Assembly: GCA_005406025.1 (NCBI GenBank)
Contig: BGZK01000100.1
Coordinates: 310,001 to 374,000 of the forward strand
Direction: 5' to 3'
Length of the DNA: 64,000 bases
Source: Eumeta japonica
Taxonomy: Eukaryota > Arthropoda > Insecta > Lepidoptera > Psychidae
Made by a program: the position numbers and the translations under genes
Notes under the pieces: generated by a model
Databases searched by the model: none
The model's input: the letters and a program-made list of their open reading frames with translations, nothing else
What the model was told of the DNA's origin: nothing
In this document: positions 10,700 through 22,749 of the stretch, in pieces
How positions within the stretch are numbered: position 1 is the stretch's first letter
Layout of the letters: each line of letters starts with the position of its first letter

Positions 10700-11590
10700 T
10701 AAGTGTTTATATTAAAATGTACGTACATTAAGTTGAAACGGACGTACCAGAAAAGAAGAGTTAAATTAGAAACAGAATTTTCATTATAGAAGGTGATAAA
10801 ATCGATAAAAAAAATTAAAATTAATTGCATTTATTATCAGAATAAAATCTCGATTCATGTAATATTGCAATTTTTTTTAGACTTATATTGAAGTTATAAA
10901 ACGATTACGTACTCAGCCTCGCCTTTCTAAATGCAACTTTCAATAATGGAATACTTAAATAATTGATAATGTGGTATTACGTATCAAGATTAAGATCGAA
11001 TTTCAATTTAAATTCTTTCCCAGTTTCCGGGATTCAATATCGTATTGCTGTGATAATATAATTAAAGTCCGTCTGTTTGTCCGGGCTTATCATGGATACC
11101 GTGGATCGGATGTAATAAAATTTTGCATAAAGATAAGTTATACATATACTATATTTTATACAAAAAAAAAGAATGTACAAATACCAGAAAAATAGCAGAA
11201 ATGTCCAAGATTGGTATCGGGAGCAGCATTGTAAGAGAATCAGGATGGAATCGAGAATGGGATTTGTCTTCGAAAAATCTTTTCCAAATTTATGCACACC
11301 GAAGCGGGCGGCAAACGCATAGTAACATATAAAACATATCAATTAACCATAAATTTCAATTATCATACACACACTTCGACTATATCGTTGTAGAGCATAC
11401 GGTTTCTAGGGAATTCGAAACATTTATTTTTAATATTTTCGTTTTTTCGATTACTGAATCTATTGAAATGCCGATTCTTTCATCACATAACCGAAGTATA
11501 TGGCATTATTTTTCCTCTCTTCAATGATAAAATGAATTATTTAAAACATTGATACTTCCGTGCTTGTCCTTCATTTTTTTCCTTATTACT
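10700..11590. other. AT-rich non-coding sequence
   Basis: No recognisable feature. Open frames on both strands at 10971-11342 overlap one another and have no protein-like composition. Confidence 0.5.
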
Positions 11591-11604
11591 TAGCGAAGAG
11601 ACGA

Positions 11605-12370
11605 TTTCATCATCATCATCATCATCATGGCTCAACCTTCAGCCAGTCGGTTGGGGAGTGCAGGTTCTAGTTTGGATTAGGAATGACAGGAGTGTGGAGC
11701 CAGCCGATTTTCGTCAACCTTTAGCCAGAAACTGGAGTCGGGATAGGTAATAGATACTGTAGTGTGTCAATAAATATAATGATGGGAAGGTAATGTTCCT
11801 TCCGTTTCTCTTTCGTTCTTCATTTCCTTTGCTTGGTCAGGCTTTAACGTCCATTTCTGGGAAGTGGACCAGTTCATGTGCAGCCTTTATAATTTCTACT
11901 GTACTCTGTGTTAATGTTTTTTATTCTTGGCCCCTGTTGTAAAAACTACTGTCTTGTTAAGCGAGTCTTCCATGTGTGAATATCTTTATATTGTAGAAGA
12001 CCTTAAAGCAGAGTTGAGTAGATGGGGTCGAGCTCTTAAACAAATTCCTTCTGTTTTTTTTGTCGTCAATCTTTCATTCTTTATTTTCTTAGCTTGGTGA
12101 AGATGTTTTAGCATCCGTTTAGGAGTTGACATAGTTCATCGTCAGACTTTTTAGTTTCCCCTTTACTCTGTACTATAGTCGCCTCTTTTTCTTACTTCCT
12201 GTTGTAATAGCTCGGTCTACCCAAGTCTCCTGCGTAACTAGGATGTCCAAATTTTTTTTCTGTTGTGATATATCTTAAGGCGGTGTTTATTAGATGATGT
12301 CGAACTCTTGTTTTAAAAAGAAATCTTTATTTCTATTTTCTTTCTTGCCTTAAACTTTCATTCTTATTTT
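11605..12370 (+). repeat. Dispersed repeat family A, copy 2
   Basis: Begins with (CAT)7-type microsatellite (11609 onward), then GGCTCAACCTTCAGCCAGTC, GGGGAGTGCAGGTTCTAG and GTGTCAATAAATATAATG. Compared with copies 1 and 3, about 60 bases between GCCAGTCG and GGAGTGCAGG are missing. It continues into two imperfect internal units marked by TTCATGTGCAGCC near 11873 and TTCATCGTCAGAC near 12134, each with a CTGTTGTAA motif and a later CTTAA(G/A)GC(G/A) motif. Non-coding. Confidence 0.8.
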
Positions 12371-12769
12371 TCTTGCACTATATAAAAAATATTCATTGAT
12401 ACACATATGAGTAACACGCATTTTTTTATCGCTTACCAAAAGTCTAAGCATAAACACCGAATGATACAGAGCTCAACTTAGTAGGATACTTGAACACATC
12501 TTTTGCTTTATTCACACTCATCAATTGATTCGTGCACGCTCGTCGGTATTGGGGCCATAAAAACGTTCGATGTATTTTAATATGTTATTATAGCCTTAAG
12601 AAGATGATAATCTAACCGACTGCAGGAGAAGGTTAGGGTGTGATTGCCGAGAGAGTGATAATAATAAATCCCAATTATTGGGAATTAGTACACAAGCGGC
12701 GGAAACCTGGTGTGGACAATGAGTCACCTTGGGGAAAACCGTTTGTCGTGAATGAAGAAATGTTTTGTT

Positions 12770-13070
12770 TTGCACTGGAACTAATAGTCATTTAGTAGTT
12801 GTGCGTTTGCGTATTTCACCCAACCAGTCGTTAATAAATAGCTATAAAACTGAACACTACAGCGAAACGATTGAATCTGCATTTTACACCGGAACCAATA
12901 ATCAATAAATAACTGCAAATTTTCATGTTACATCGGTGAAGTAGTCAATAAATAGCCGTGATTTTGTGTGTTACATTGGTACAATAATCAGTGAGTAGCT
13001 ACGTACCATATTACATGCGTATTACACCAGAACCAATGTTCAATAAGGGATTTCATATTTATACCGGAAT
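12770..13070. repeat. Diverged left flank of the 43-bp satellite
   Basis: Several degenerate units are spaced about 43-45 bases apart, each recognisable by CAATAATCAATAAATAACTG-, GTAGTCAATAAATAGC- or CAATAATCAGTGAGTAGC-like strings. Divergence increases away from the homogeneous core, as expected when unequal exchange homogenises the centre of an array. Confidence 0.7.
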
Positions 13071-13600
13071 AATAGTCAATAAGTAGCTACGAATTTGAAG
13101 GTTCGATCGGAATAATAGTCAATAAGTAGCTACGAATTTGAAGGTTCGATCGGAATAATAGTCAATAAGTAGCTACGAATTTGAAGGTTCGATCGGAGCA
13201 ATAGTCAATAAGTAGCTACGAATTTGAAGGTTCGATCGGAATAATAGTCAATAAGTAGCTACGAATTTGAAGGTTCGATCGGAGCAATAGTCAATAAGTA
13301 GCTACGAATTTGAAGGTTCGATCGGAATAATAGTCAATAAGTAGCTACGAATTTGAAGGTTCGATCGGAGCAATAGTCAATAAGTAGCTACGAATTTGAA
13401 GGTTCGATCGGAATAATAGTCAATAAGTAGCTACGAATTTGAAGGTTCGATCGGAATAATAGTCAATAAGTAGCTACGAATTTGAAGGTTCGATCGGAAT
13501 AATAGTCAATAAGTAGCTACGAATTTGAAGGTTCGATCGGAATAATAGTCAATAAGTAATTACAAATCTGTATGTTGCATGAAAGCAATAGTCAATAAGT
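13071..13600. repeat. 43-bp satellite array with dimeric higher-order structure
   Basis: Eleven near-identical 43-bp units begin (at GTCAATAAGTAGCTACG) at 13075, 13118, 13161, 13204, 13247, 13290, 13333, 13376, 13419, 13462 and 13505; a degraded unit starts at 13548. Each contains the palindrome GTAGCTAC and CGATCG. The only variable site is GGAATAATAG versus GGAGCAATAG, in the order AT, AT, GC, AT, GC, AT, GC, AT, AT, AT, AT. The three AT-GC alternations form an 86-bp higher-order unit in the centre. Confidence 0.95.
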
Positions 13601-14275
13601 GACTATGAATTGTCATAAGTTCTCCATTTTAAGTAAATTTCTGTAGAAATCTAACTATTGGTCTCATGGCGGAAATGTTCTAAAAATTTGCTTTATTTAT
13701 GTTCTCTGTAGTCGAATAAGTTCAGAAAAAATCATTCGTTCAAAAGTCTATGTAAGTATACGCACGGCACACTTATTCTTGAGGGGAGCGTCTCGGAGAA
13801 GTTTGTAGGTGCACAAAATCTGCCGATTAGTTTAGAAAAACGGTGTTTATTTAAAAATTTTAAAATTCTTTAAAATGCTATTTCGATAATTTGTTCATAA
13901 AATAAGTTATGTTTATTCATAAAATTTTGTACAGTTTGAGCTATAGGGAAAAATTTAATTCCATTTCGGATGCCGAGTGGCATTTTTTTGGTTTCTGTAG
14001 TAAGCGCGCGTCGGACTTGTAACGAATTACATAACATTCACGCACCTTACTCACAAACAGTTTGTTTTTCGTAACACAAACGGTTCCGGATTGTGAGTAC
14101 TGACCAAAATTTTGTATTTCCCACTAGCCCTAATAAGAAAAAACTCTAGAGTTAGTACTAGAGAATAACTTTTTTTTAAGTGGACGATAATAAACGACCA
14201 AACAGCATCTACATCTTCTAAATAGAACTACCTTCATAACAATCACATTACCGGCGTATTAATATTTAACACACG
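13601..14275. other. Non-coding sequence
   Basis: AT-rich flank of the satellite with no gene or repeat recognised. Confidence 0.5.
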
Positions 14276-14560
14276 GCCGAATTCGACAGTCCCTTTACGC
14301 TCGGTGCGTTTCATTAGAGACGGTTAATAAATAAAATGCGTCGACCCACTTCCGTTACTCGGCCGTATTTCGTACGGTATTGAAGGACGAACGCGGAAAC
14401 GGCTACGCGCACCAACGGATAGGTACGTTGTTTATGGGGTCTGGAGGAGGTTGGGGGCGCGGGGGATAGGTGTAACACCCCGCGACAGTATTAACCGGCC
14501 TATGAATACGTGGAATGGAACGTATGCCATTCGCTTCGTGTAGGATTTCCTGCCGGCCTC
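14275..14560. promoter_or_regulatory. GC-rich candidate regulatory block
   Basis: CpG-rich stretch with CTCGGCCGTATTTCGTACGG near 14359, GGCTACGCGCACC near 14400 and a G-rich run GGTTGGGGGCGCGGGGGAT near 14450. A reverse-strand frame of 69 codons overlaps it but has no recognisable domain. Function is inferred only from composition. Confidence 0.25.
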
Positions 14561-15015
14561 GTGTGGATTTTTAAAATACAGCTTTTTCACATCTCTCCTT
14601 AATTTTGCGTTCCTGAAATTTTTCACATTTCTCGAATCCACATTCTCTCGTAAGTAGAGCCTTTGAATAGGCTTACGCAGGGTCGCGCCAATTGTAAAAA
14701 CGTAATTCGTAAGTGATCCGTAAGGTTCGATAGATAATGTATGGACATTCTTTCAAATCTTATGGAATACGTTTACGTATTACGTTTTTACGTTTGGTGC
14801 AACCTGGCGTTATTGTTTGATAAAGCTGTACGCATCTACGCTGTTAAACGCCTGTTGAGATGTTAGGCGTAGTATAATGAATCACGTATTATCCGAATCG
14901 AATCAGTAATTCTCACATACAAACTGAATTTTTATTGTTTTTGATTTCATCCACTTTTAATATGTGATTGATTATTGATGAATAATTATGTTATCATGTT
15001 TATTCTACTATTATT

Positions 15016-15066
15016 ATGGCTTACCCGAAGAAGTTGAAAACGACCAAGAAAGGTAGTAAATTTTAA
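15016..15066 (+). CDS. Possible lysine-rich micro-ORF (16 codons)
   Basis: ATG at 15016 opens a 16-codon frame, MAYPKKLKTTKKGSKF, ending at TAA 15064-15066. Six of the 16 residues are lysine. The start context (ATTATTATGG) has A at -3 and G at +4, favourable for eukaryotic initiation. Frames this short arise often by chance in AT-rich DNA, and no transcript evidence is available. A GTAGTA donor-like string inside the frame could also make it part of a longer spliced reading frame. Not recognised. Confidence 0.12.
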   Translation: MAYPKKLKTTKKGSKF

Positions 15067-15069
15067 TGA

Positions 15070-18000
15070 ACGAACGAACTTTTAATTTTATTAATCCAAA
15101 TACCCAATAATCATTTGAACATTTTGTTTTTGATACCGATCCGAATTTCCGGCTCGGTCTCGGTCTCCATATTTACAGTCTAAGCTCGTAATAGATACCA
15201 AAGTCTTTTTCGCGAAAATTGAATAGAAAACGGCATTATAATCTCATTCACTCTTTTTCGAGCACCGTCTGAGACATGCGATTTCATTCGTTCGCGCAAA
15301 ACTCGCCCGTTCTTGTTTTTTGGTTTTTATGTTCCGTGGACGTCTCATCGGAAATTCCCGCCATCTTGCCGGTCGTCTTTTTCGTTTTGAACCGAAGCTG
15401 GAGGGGCTTATAGTCCTTTTTCACAGAGACCCTTTAAGATTCCTCCTTTATAGGGAGAGCCTTTAAAAAAAGAACTATGGCTCAAAATAATAATTACAGT
15501 CGTATTTATGTTTATAATATGTAGGATGAAATGTGATCTGATAATGATTTTTTTTTAATTATTGGAATATTAAAATACTTTAAATAAAGAATTAAAAACA
15601 GTATATTCATATATAAGTAATAAGATTAATATGCTTTTATATTATTTTTGAATATGTCCGAAAACAGGACGTTCAAACTTAAGATGCACGTATGCTTAAA
15701 GCACTGTATACGTTTTTTACACAACACGTCCTTGCGTTAATTATTTAATAAATCTAACGAATATAATCGTGAATTTTATATATATTTTTGGAAATAATCT
15801 TGCAATAAACTGCATAAAATATATTATTTTCTAAATTAAGTTTAATATACTATTTTAGATTAAAACGTGTTAAATCTTTGTATTACAAATAATGCTTAGT
15901 TTAAATTCAACAAATACGTACTAATATATTCGTTCACGAGTTTATACATTTTTACGCTTTAACTTTATACTTAAAGTTACAGACCGGTCTAAGTTAGAAG
16001 AGATGTAACTTGAAGTACGAGGAAGGTCGTGAGATATCTTTATATCTCTTAAAAAATATATAGCTCTTGATGGATAGTAAAAAATCATATTCATGTAAAA
16101 TGTTTTACCGATTTCAATGAAATCGGTTATAAAAGTAAACACAAGCGCAGAAATAACGTCGTATATTATGCGATTCATACCTGCATACATGCATCGATAA
16201 CAGTTAGTGACGCGCTTACATAAGCTGTGTTATATTCGTATCTCCAGGCAAAATATCGTATACAACACAATTTTAGTCGCAGAAAATTAAAATTAAACAG
16301 ACATGGATACCGGTATTTGTTAGATATATTTTTTTATTAAATGATTAAGAAAATAAATACTTGAATCGTGTCTTTCTGAAACGTTTTCATTGCTTTTTAA
16401 AACATGTTCCCTTTGCGAATTCGCTGGGAATAATTATTTTTATGATGCAACTTGGTTATACGAGAACAGACTGTCTAAAAAGGACGCGACCGCGCCGTTG
16501 AATGCATTAAGTGGTGATTCATGCATCACTAATGCAGCAGGATGGAAAAGTCGTGGAACTTACTGATGCTACTGGCAGTGGCATTAAATTATTTAAAGTT
16601 TATTTTATTACGAAACGATGTAACGGTCCGTCGAGTTTATAGTCGGTGTACGCACGTATAACAAAACGTAAATAACGTAAAATATAGTAAATAAAACATA
16701 ATTAATTATAAAATATACACATTCATAGCGACAGTCTATGGTCACGGTGTTTCTCAAAGTGCTCGAGGTTAAAGTTGAAAGTTGAACGGAATAAGTGTTT
16801 TCGCATTGCGTGCCCTCGACCCGTTACTTACGTCGTGCAGCACTATCGCTATCGGTATTGTTGGCGGCATCGATACTGTTACGAGGCGGTATTGCCCTCC
16901 TTTAAATTCGGCAGAAATTCTAGGTGTGCGTAAAGCTTTTGAAGCGTGTAGTACGTTTTTTAAAATTTGTTACAATTTTGGAAGCTATACTTATTTAGGA
17001 GCCTTGGAGAGGAAAAATAAAAATTAAAATTTATTATTAAGGGTCTCCAACAGGAAATACACTCATGACCTATAGAATATGATTTAAGTAAATTCCGATG
17101 CGCTTCCTTGTGTAATTTTAGGAGATCGCCGCTTGCAATAATATTAATGAGCTACATCGAAAAGTTACTAATTATTAGAGACTTACTACAAAATTATTAT
17201 ATTTATTTAAATAAGCACTGACAATCTGCTTATTCGATAATAAAATAATATACTTTACCTTCCTAAAATGAAGCTTAATTTAAAAAACGAGTACATGTCA
17301 CCAGTAACGCAACTCATAAGGGGCTCTGACTAAATTTACGCGATGAGATGTACACATCCAAATTAAAATAGTTTCGTCTTGAAAAAAGATTTTAATTCGA
17401 TTTGCACTGACATGTAAGTATAACGTAATTATAAGAATCCTAAACTCAAACCTCGATTTCAATAGAGCCACAACAAACCGGCGCATGCGGTCGTATTGTG
17501 GCGACATCTGTTAAGTGGACCACGTGAGTGAATATCGTGACACTTATTTAGAAACACATTTATTTCTTCAATGAACTAAATGGACCGTGAAATTGACGGT
17601 CGGTGCGAGAAAAAGAGCGATGGAGAATGCATTTTTGCGCGACTCGGGTCGCAAATGTGTTTATTGTTCGCAAATAGGTCATTGTACATCGAACTACGAT
17701 TTTATGTGATATGTAGTATAGATTTGAGATAATATAACAGGAATAATACATGGTAATGCACGATTTAAAGTATCATATTATTTTGCTAAATAAGTATAAA
17801 AACGTATGCGAAATCGACGAGCTAACAAGAACCGATTGATGAATGTGAGTAAATCAAGAGAATAAAATTCATAATCAGTATCGATGAAGCATAAGGAAAT
17901 AGATAATACCGTGAAGGTATTTGTAGTTCCTGGCCGCCCCTCTGGAAGATTGACGTGACCGGACGTAAACTTATAAAAAGTAAAAATGGACACTTTAGGT

Positions 18001-20120
18001 AAAAATTAATATTGTAGGATCTAGGCGATTGATAAACTAAATAAACTCAGACTATATGAATAGCTGTGGAAGCAAAAACATTATATCCCATAAAAATAAC
18101 AAAAAAAGGCAGGTCAATTAATTAACATTCTTGATTTAATTATTGTGCAGTATCGCTCAGCAGCTAATTGCACCGTGTCATTGTGAAGTAGGCACGTTTT
18201 CAGACAAATCTATATTTCACTTCAGAATAAATCTCGATCAACTGACACGTCGGTTAAAGAGATTCGCAAACAAGGCGCAAGAACATATCTACGACTGCTA
18301 GGAGTGCTATCGCAGTGTTGCTAATTGAAGTGGTTATTAAGGTGTTGCTAGATTGAAATAAAATCACAAGGACAATGTGTTGACAATTAGGTATTAAAAA
18401 CTTACTGTATAAAATGTTTCTATTAAAATATACTCACAATATTGTATTATATAAGAAGTATATTTTAATTAAGACGTATGTTTCAGAATGTTTATAAGGT
18501 AAACTTTGAAATAGATTAAAAAGTATATTAAAGTTTAATAGCTACACGTCATATTAGTAGGCTATTGTATAATAGCACGTATACATATTGTTAATTGAGG
18601 TAAATTCAGAATAAAGTGTTTTACGACACTAATCCCGGTAAAAAAAAAATATTTTGGTGGACTACAGGTAGTGACGATTTCTCGACAGTTAGCTGTACCA
18701 ATTAGAATTACAATGTCGACATCATTTCACGCCATACATCAACAGTTACGCATTTCATCGCACCTAAAATGTCACAGACTAACGAACACCAGCCTTAAAG
18801 TGTTTTGTTGGACCCATTTATATATGGCACATTAGACTGGGACGAGTGTCGGACAGCGATATACGGCATCTACGCAATGGTAATGAATACTGAAATTTAG
18901 TTAGTAATGACGGTTTATTTATATAGACAAAGGCTTGTCAGTCTTAATAGATTTTTGGAGGGCTTCTGTTGTCTATGGTATAATCAATTATGACCGTGTA
19001 ATGTGATATGACATCAACAAAGGACGCAATTAAACACGCGAATGTAGGGTCATTGTATGTCCAATGTTAAATATTAGGGTGAATGTAATTGTAGCAGCCT
19101 ATTGTAACAGTAAATGGTGACGAGCTATCGATAAAAGTTACGTCAACCATAATGATGTCATGTGCAATATTTTAAACAAATGTTTGTTTAAAATATATTC
19201 AGATTCTAGATTATGAAGTTGGTAAATGTCCCGACACTTTTGAATAAACTTAGTAATAAACTTAGAAACATTATTCATATATTGATGAAATAATGTACAA
19301 TGATGATAATATATTGATTATAAAATTGATATTAAATGGATTTACATATTTTTTTTCGATTAAAGTAAAATTCAAAGATTTAGCAAAAATGACATGAAGC
19401 TTGTGAACTTAAAGCACGCATGCGCCAGGCGTCAGTTCTTAACTTTCAGAAAAAAACTAAACACGATTATTTTCATTTTGATGGAGCGTGTAATTATGCA
19501 AGATCATAAAGTGGCGAATATAATGAATGAAAAATAGAGTTATGAAATAATAATTAATTTGATATAGATTAACGTATTCTCACCTTGTATTTTTTCAGCG
19601 TTTTGAGTTATATAATAAAAAGCAGGATAAGTATTCAAAACGAATTAATGTACGAATAAGTTATATATAGTTAGACTGTCAGAATTATTGATAATACTTT
19701 TAAAATACATGAAAATTGCATAGAAGTATTCCTACGTAAACAAAATGTACAAACGAAATTGGCTTTGTAGTGGGCGTGGCATACGATATTGGCTTCGCCG
19801 CCGTGCAGATGTTGGCCACGTGTCCGTATCCTTTCTCTTTCTGTCGTCAACGAGTGTCTTCATTCTTTCTCTTTCTTTCCCTTCGGTTAAGAAATAGGAG
19901 TGTCATTCGAGATTACATCTAATACTGATAATAATAAAGGCCTTTGTAATAGATTTATATGGTTTAAAAATATGTCGTATATCCTCACTTACATTTATTT
20001 GAGTTATGTGCTACGAATGAACGTAAATTTGTTCGACGTTATAATTCTATGCTTTTTTATTTCGATGGTCATAAGCAACTGTTTTCGACATTAAAATTAC
20101 CATCCATTCCAAATTCTAAT
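15070..20120. other. Long non-coding stretch, no recognised gene
   Basis: About 5 kb of AT-rich sequence. There is a moderately GC-rich zone at 15130-15420 with CCGGCTCGGTCTCGGTCTCC-like 6-bp periodicity, and an 81-codon frame at 16782-17027 that has no recognised domain. No tRNA-like cloverleaf, satellite or transposase was found. Confidence 0.45.
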
Positions 20121-20132
20121 TCATGAATGTAG

Positions 20133-20313
20133 GTACAAGTACAACCCACGAAGCTCTACTGCTGTGAAGTTAGTCACGAAAGCGTCGCAATGGCGTAAAA
20201 TAAGAACGCAGGGGAGAAGGAAGGGTCGGGGACTCGGGGACTTTTGTACCTACGCATCGAATCATTTGCGGGCAGTTCAGAGCGGTGGTTAGTTTCGTGC
20301 GTTGTGTGTACTG
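20133..20313 (+). mobile_element. MITE copy 2 of 3 (both ends present)
   Basis: Left end GTACAAGTACAACCCACGAA at 20133-20152; right end TTCGTGCGTTGTGTGTACT at 20294-20312. The ends are inverted repeats with a few differences. The interior matches the other copies (GCTGTGAAGTTAGTCACG, AAAGCGTCGCAATGGCG, GGAGAAGGAAGGGTCGGGG). The element is about 180 bp and non-coding, fitting a miniature inverted-repeat transposable element. Confidence 0.85.
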
Positions 20314-20401
20314 CATAAGGTAGACGTAGACTAGCAAACCGTCATAGAAATGAATCAAATAAAACTGTCACTACATGATACTGTAAAGTACGCAATTCAG
20401 T

Positions 20402-20449
20402 CAAGTGAAATACAATCAAATACCTTTGTAGTCGATTGTATTTCACTTG
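20402..20449. repeat. Perfect 16-bp inverted repeat (hairpin)
   Basis: CAAGTGAAATACAATC at 20402-20417 is the exact reverse complement of GATTGTATTTCACTTG at 20434-20449, with a 16-nt loop. It lies 90 bases beyond MITE copy 2 but shares no sequence with it. It may be an independent transposon remnant or a structured RNA. Confidence 0.9.
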
Positions 20450-20454
20450 TGCAC

Positions 20455-20575
20455 ATTTTATCACAGAGTGCCAAATGCGACCAGAATTCCAAAATTTCAG
20501 CTATCTAGGTCCAATGGTTTGGGCTGGGCGTTGATAAGTTAGTCAGTCAGGACTTTTCTATTAGTATATTAAGAT
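20455..20575 (+). mobile_element. Retroposon 3' tail
   Basis: TTCCAAAATTTCAGCTATC, GGGCGTTGATAAG and TTAGTCAGTCAGGACTTTTC follow in order. This run is characteristic of the 3' end of common lepidopteran non-LTR or SINE repeats (recalled, not searched). No coding part is present. Confidence 0.5.
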
Positions 20576-20579
20576 TTCT

Positions 20580-21690
20580 AAAAATTGTGCATTATCTAAA
20601 ATACTCTGCATATATGTAACTTACAAGTTATGGCAACTGAAAAAATATATAAAAAGAGGAGTAACTTTGGTCTAAAACAGATAATTTGGACAGATTGCGA
20701 TCGCTTTAATTTAGAATACAAAAGGATTTACGAAGTGAAACTACAGTTAAAACTAGTAAATATGTCTATGTAAAACCTGGACTGCTTTGGATTCGAAGCC
20801 GCTGTTTGTAATTCGATCTATCTTTCATTTTTGCGTTTCTCTGAACCAGATTTCTGTTCATATGCCGCTGAAAGTGACTGAAAACATATATTAGTTTAAG
20901 TAGTACACATACAATATAAGATACAAAGGGTCCATAATATTTTTTTTTTTCGAAAGGCAATCGAAATAATATGCAACTTAGCTTTTACATTGTAATGGAC
21001 AATTTCCTTAATATATGTATAACAAAAGTTGAAACAAACTATAAGCATTATACCTCAAAATTTAAAACACCATCTATCGATTACAAATAAAAACATGTAA
21101 TATTACGAACTTGCTGGAGTATCGGCGGGAATATAAAGCCGGAAGCCGGGTAGGCGCGTCGGGGATTTCCCGAAGCGAAGATTCTTTACTTGCGTAATAC
21201 GTTCCGTTTCTCTAGAAATTGATAGTGAATAAAAACGTTACGTTTCACATTTGTCAATTTATAAATGTTGTAGATAATTTCCAATAATGCTATTAAAAAA
21301 TGTCAACCCAATAAGGATTTAAACGTAATTAATTTTCAACTTTCTGCTATGAAAATTGAAAACTTCAGTTGGGGTGGCGTGTTTGAGTTGCGCTATCTTT
21401 ATATCCGTCGTGATTGCGTTGCCAATCGATATAATGCATCTCTTTTGCATTATTTGAAAATTTGTATCGAATGGATCGAGTTTTTAAGAAAATCTAAAAA
21501 TTTAATTTATTTTATTTTAATATTTCTGAAATAATGTGAAATGCGAAAATATACACGACTAAATATGCTGATTCGTTTAAAAGTTTTCGCCGTTCAGAAA
21601 TTTTCAAAACTATTTTCAGGGATGTCCTGCTCGGTTTTTCTTATTTCATTTCTCTCTAATTGTATGAACAAACTATCTGATCTAGTTTGC
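20580..21690. other. AT-rich non-coding sequence
   Basis: No gene or repeat recognised. A small GC-richer patch near 21120-21180 contains GCCGGAAGCCGGGTAGGCGC. Confidence 0.5.
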
Positions 21691-21694
21691 ATTT

Positions 21695-22150
21695 AGGTCG
21701 TAAGAGCTGGAACCTAGCCTGCGCTAGCCTCCTGTCCTACCTACCGCCCGGCTTGCGGCAAGCCAGGCCCTTGGGTGGACCCGGCTGGCAAACGCCACCT
21801 TTGCTATACGGCCAGTCCGACCCTGCCCGTGTGCGACCGGCGATGCCTTCCGAACGAGAAAACGATCGGGCACGCGCATAAGGTCACTCGGGCAGGCGCA
21901 TATTCGCAAATAGGTCGGCGGACGAGGCGAGCGGCGCAGACTGCGGCGGCCGGTGACGCAAAGTATCGTGCCGGCGAGACAATGCCGCAGTGATTCACAC
22001 GGCCCGCGGCGCCGGCGACGCCGCGCGGCGGATCAATCGCGGTCCAAGGCCGGCCCGCGCCGACTCCACGCCGCAGCGAATCGTTTGTTATTACGTACGC
22101 ATAAAAAAAATCGTAAACAAGCCTCTCTCCCTCTCTCTCTGTCTCTCGAT
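21695..22150. promoter_or_regulatory. CpG-rich island with flanking CT/GAGA tract
   Basis: The most CpG-dense block in the first half of the window: CCGCGGCGCCGGCGACGCCG near 22005 and GGCCGGCCCGCGCCG near 22050. It ends in a pyrimidine tract CTCTCTCCCTCTCTCTCTG (22123 onward), which on the other strand is a run of GAGA-factor-type sites. Several overlapping frames exist on both strands, as expected from GC-rich DNA; none shows a recognised domain. CpG-rich plus GAGA is a common layout at insect paused promoters and Polycomb-type elements; calling it a promoter is inference. Confidence 0.4.
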
Positions 22151-22710
22151 GTGGCCGTTTTTGGAGCTAGCCTGCTTGAGAAAGTAAATACGTTGATTTT
22201 TGGCAGTCGATAAGGACGAACTGTTGACAGGCACACAGCTATTGAAGTGAATCCATAAATATACCACAACGGAATCCTTTTATTGCTGTGTGTGAATAAT
22301 CTGTTCGTTACAGCCCATTTTTTTTCTGAACCGTATTTTTTACATAATGTTATTTGCCACAAAAGGAAGGAAAATCGTTAATGCCGTCCAAGTAGTGTTG
22401 TTTTAATGCTTTGATTTTCGTAGTTAGTCTTAGGACCTAAATGTGTAGTAAATCATTATTTGCCGTTTATAGAATGCGATATTAAATGTAAGCCTGCACA
22501 AGCACGCATCATAAAACTCAAAAGTTGCATTCACAAGTTCTTTGTCATGCTGGTTAAAAAGATCCAAAAATTGCTGCAAAACTATTCTGAAACAGGTTGT
22601 CTAAACCACTTCTATACCATATCAACATTGAAAAACAGAAACACACGTTTATCTAAAAAAATAAGAATATGCAACATGATTGTACGTGAAAAGGAAAAAA
22701 AAAAATAAGT

Positions 22711-22744
22711 GTTTTTGATATATATAGATATATATATCAAAAAC
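22711..22744. repeat. 34-bp perfect palindrome
   Basis: GTTTTTGATATATATA at 22711-22726 and its exact reverse complement at 22729-22744 are separated by only 2 nt (GA). Cruciform-prone and AT-rich. Confidence 0.9.
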
Positions 22745-22749
22745 AATTA

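Noticed and set aside
13071..13560. CRISPR-like array (regular repeats)
   Set aside because: Units are directly contiguous 43-mers without unique spacers, in a eukaryotic context; this is a satellite.
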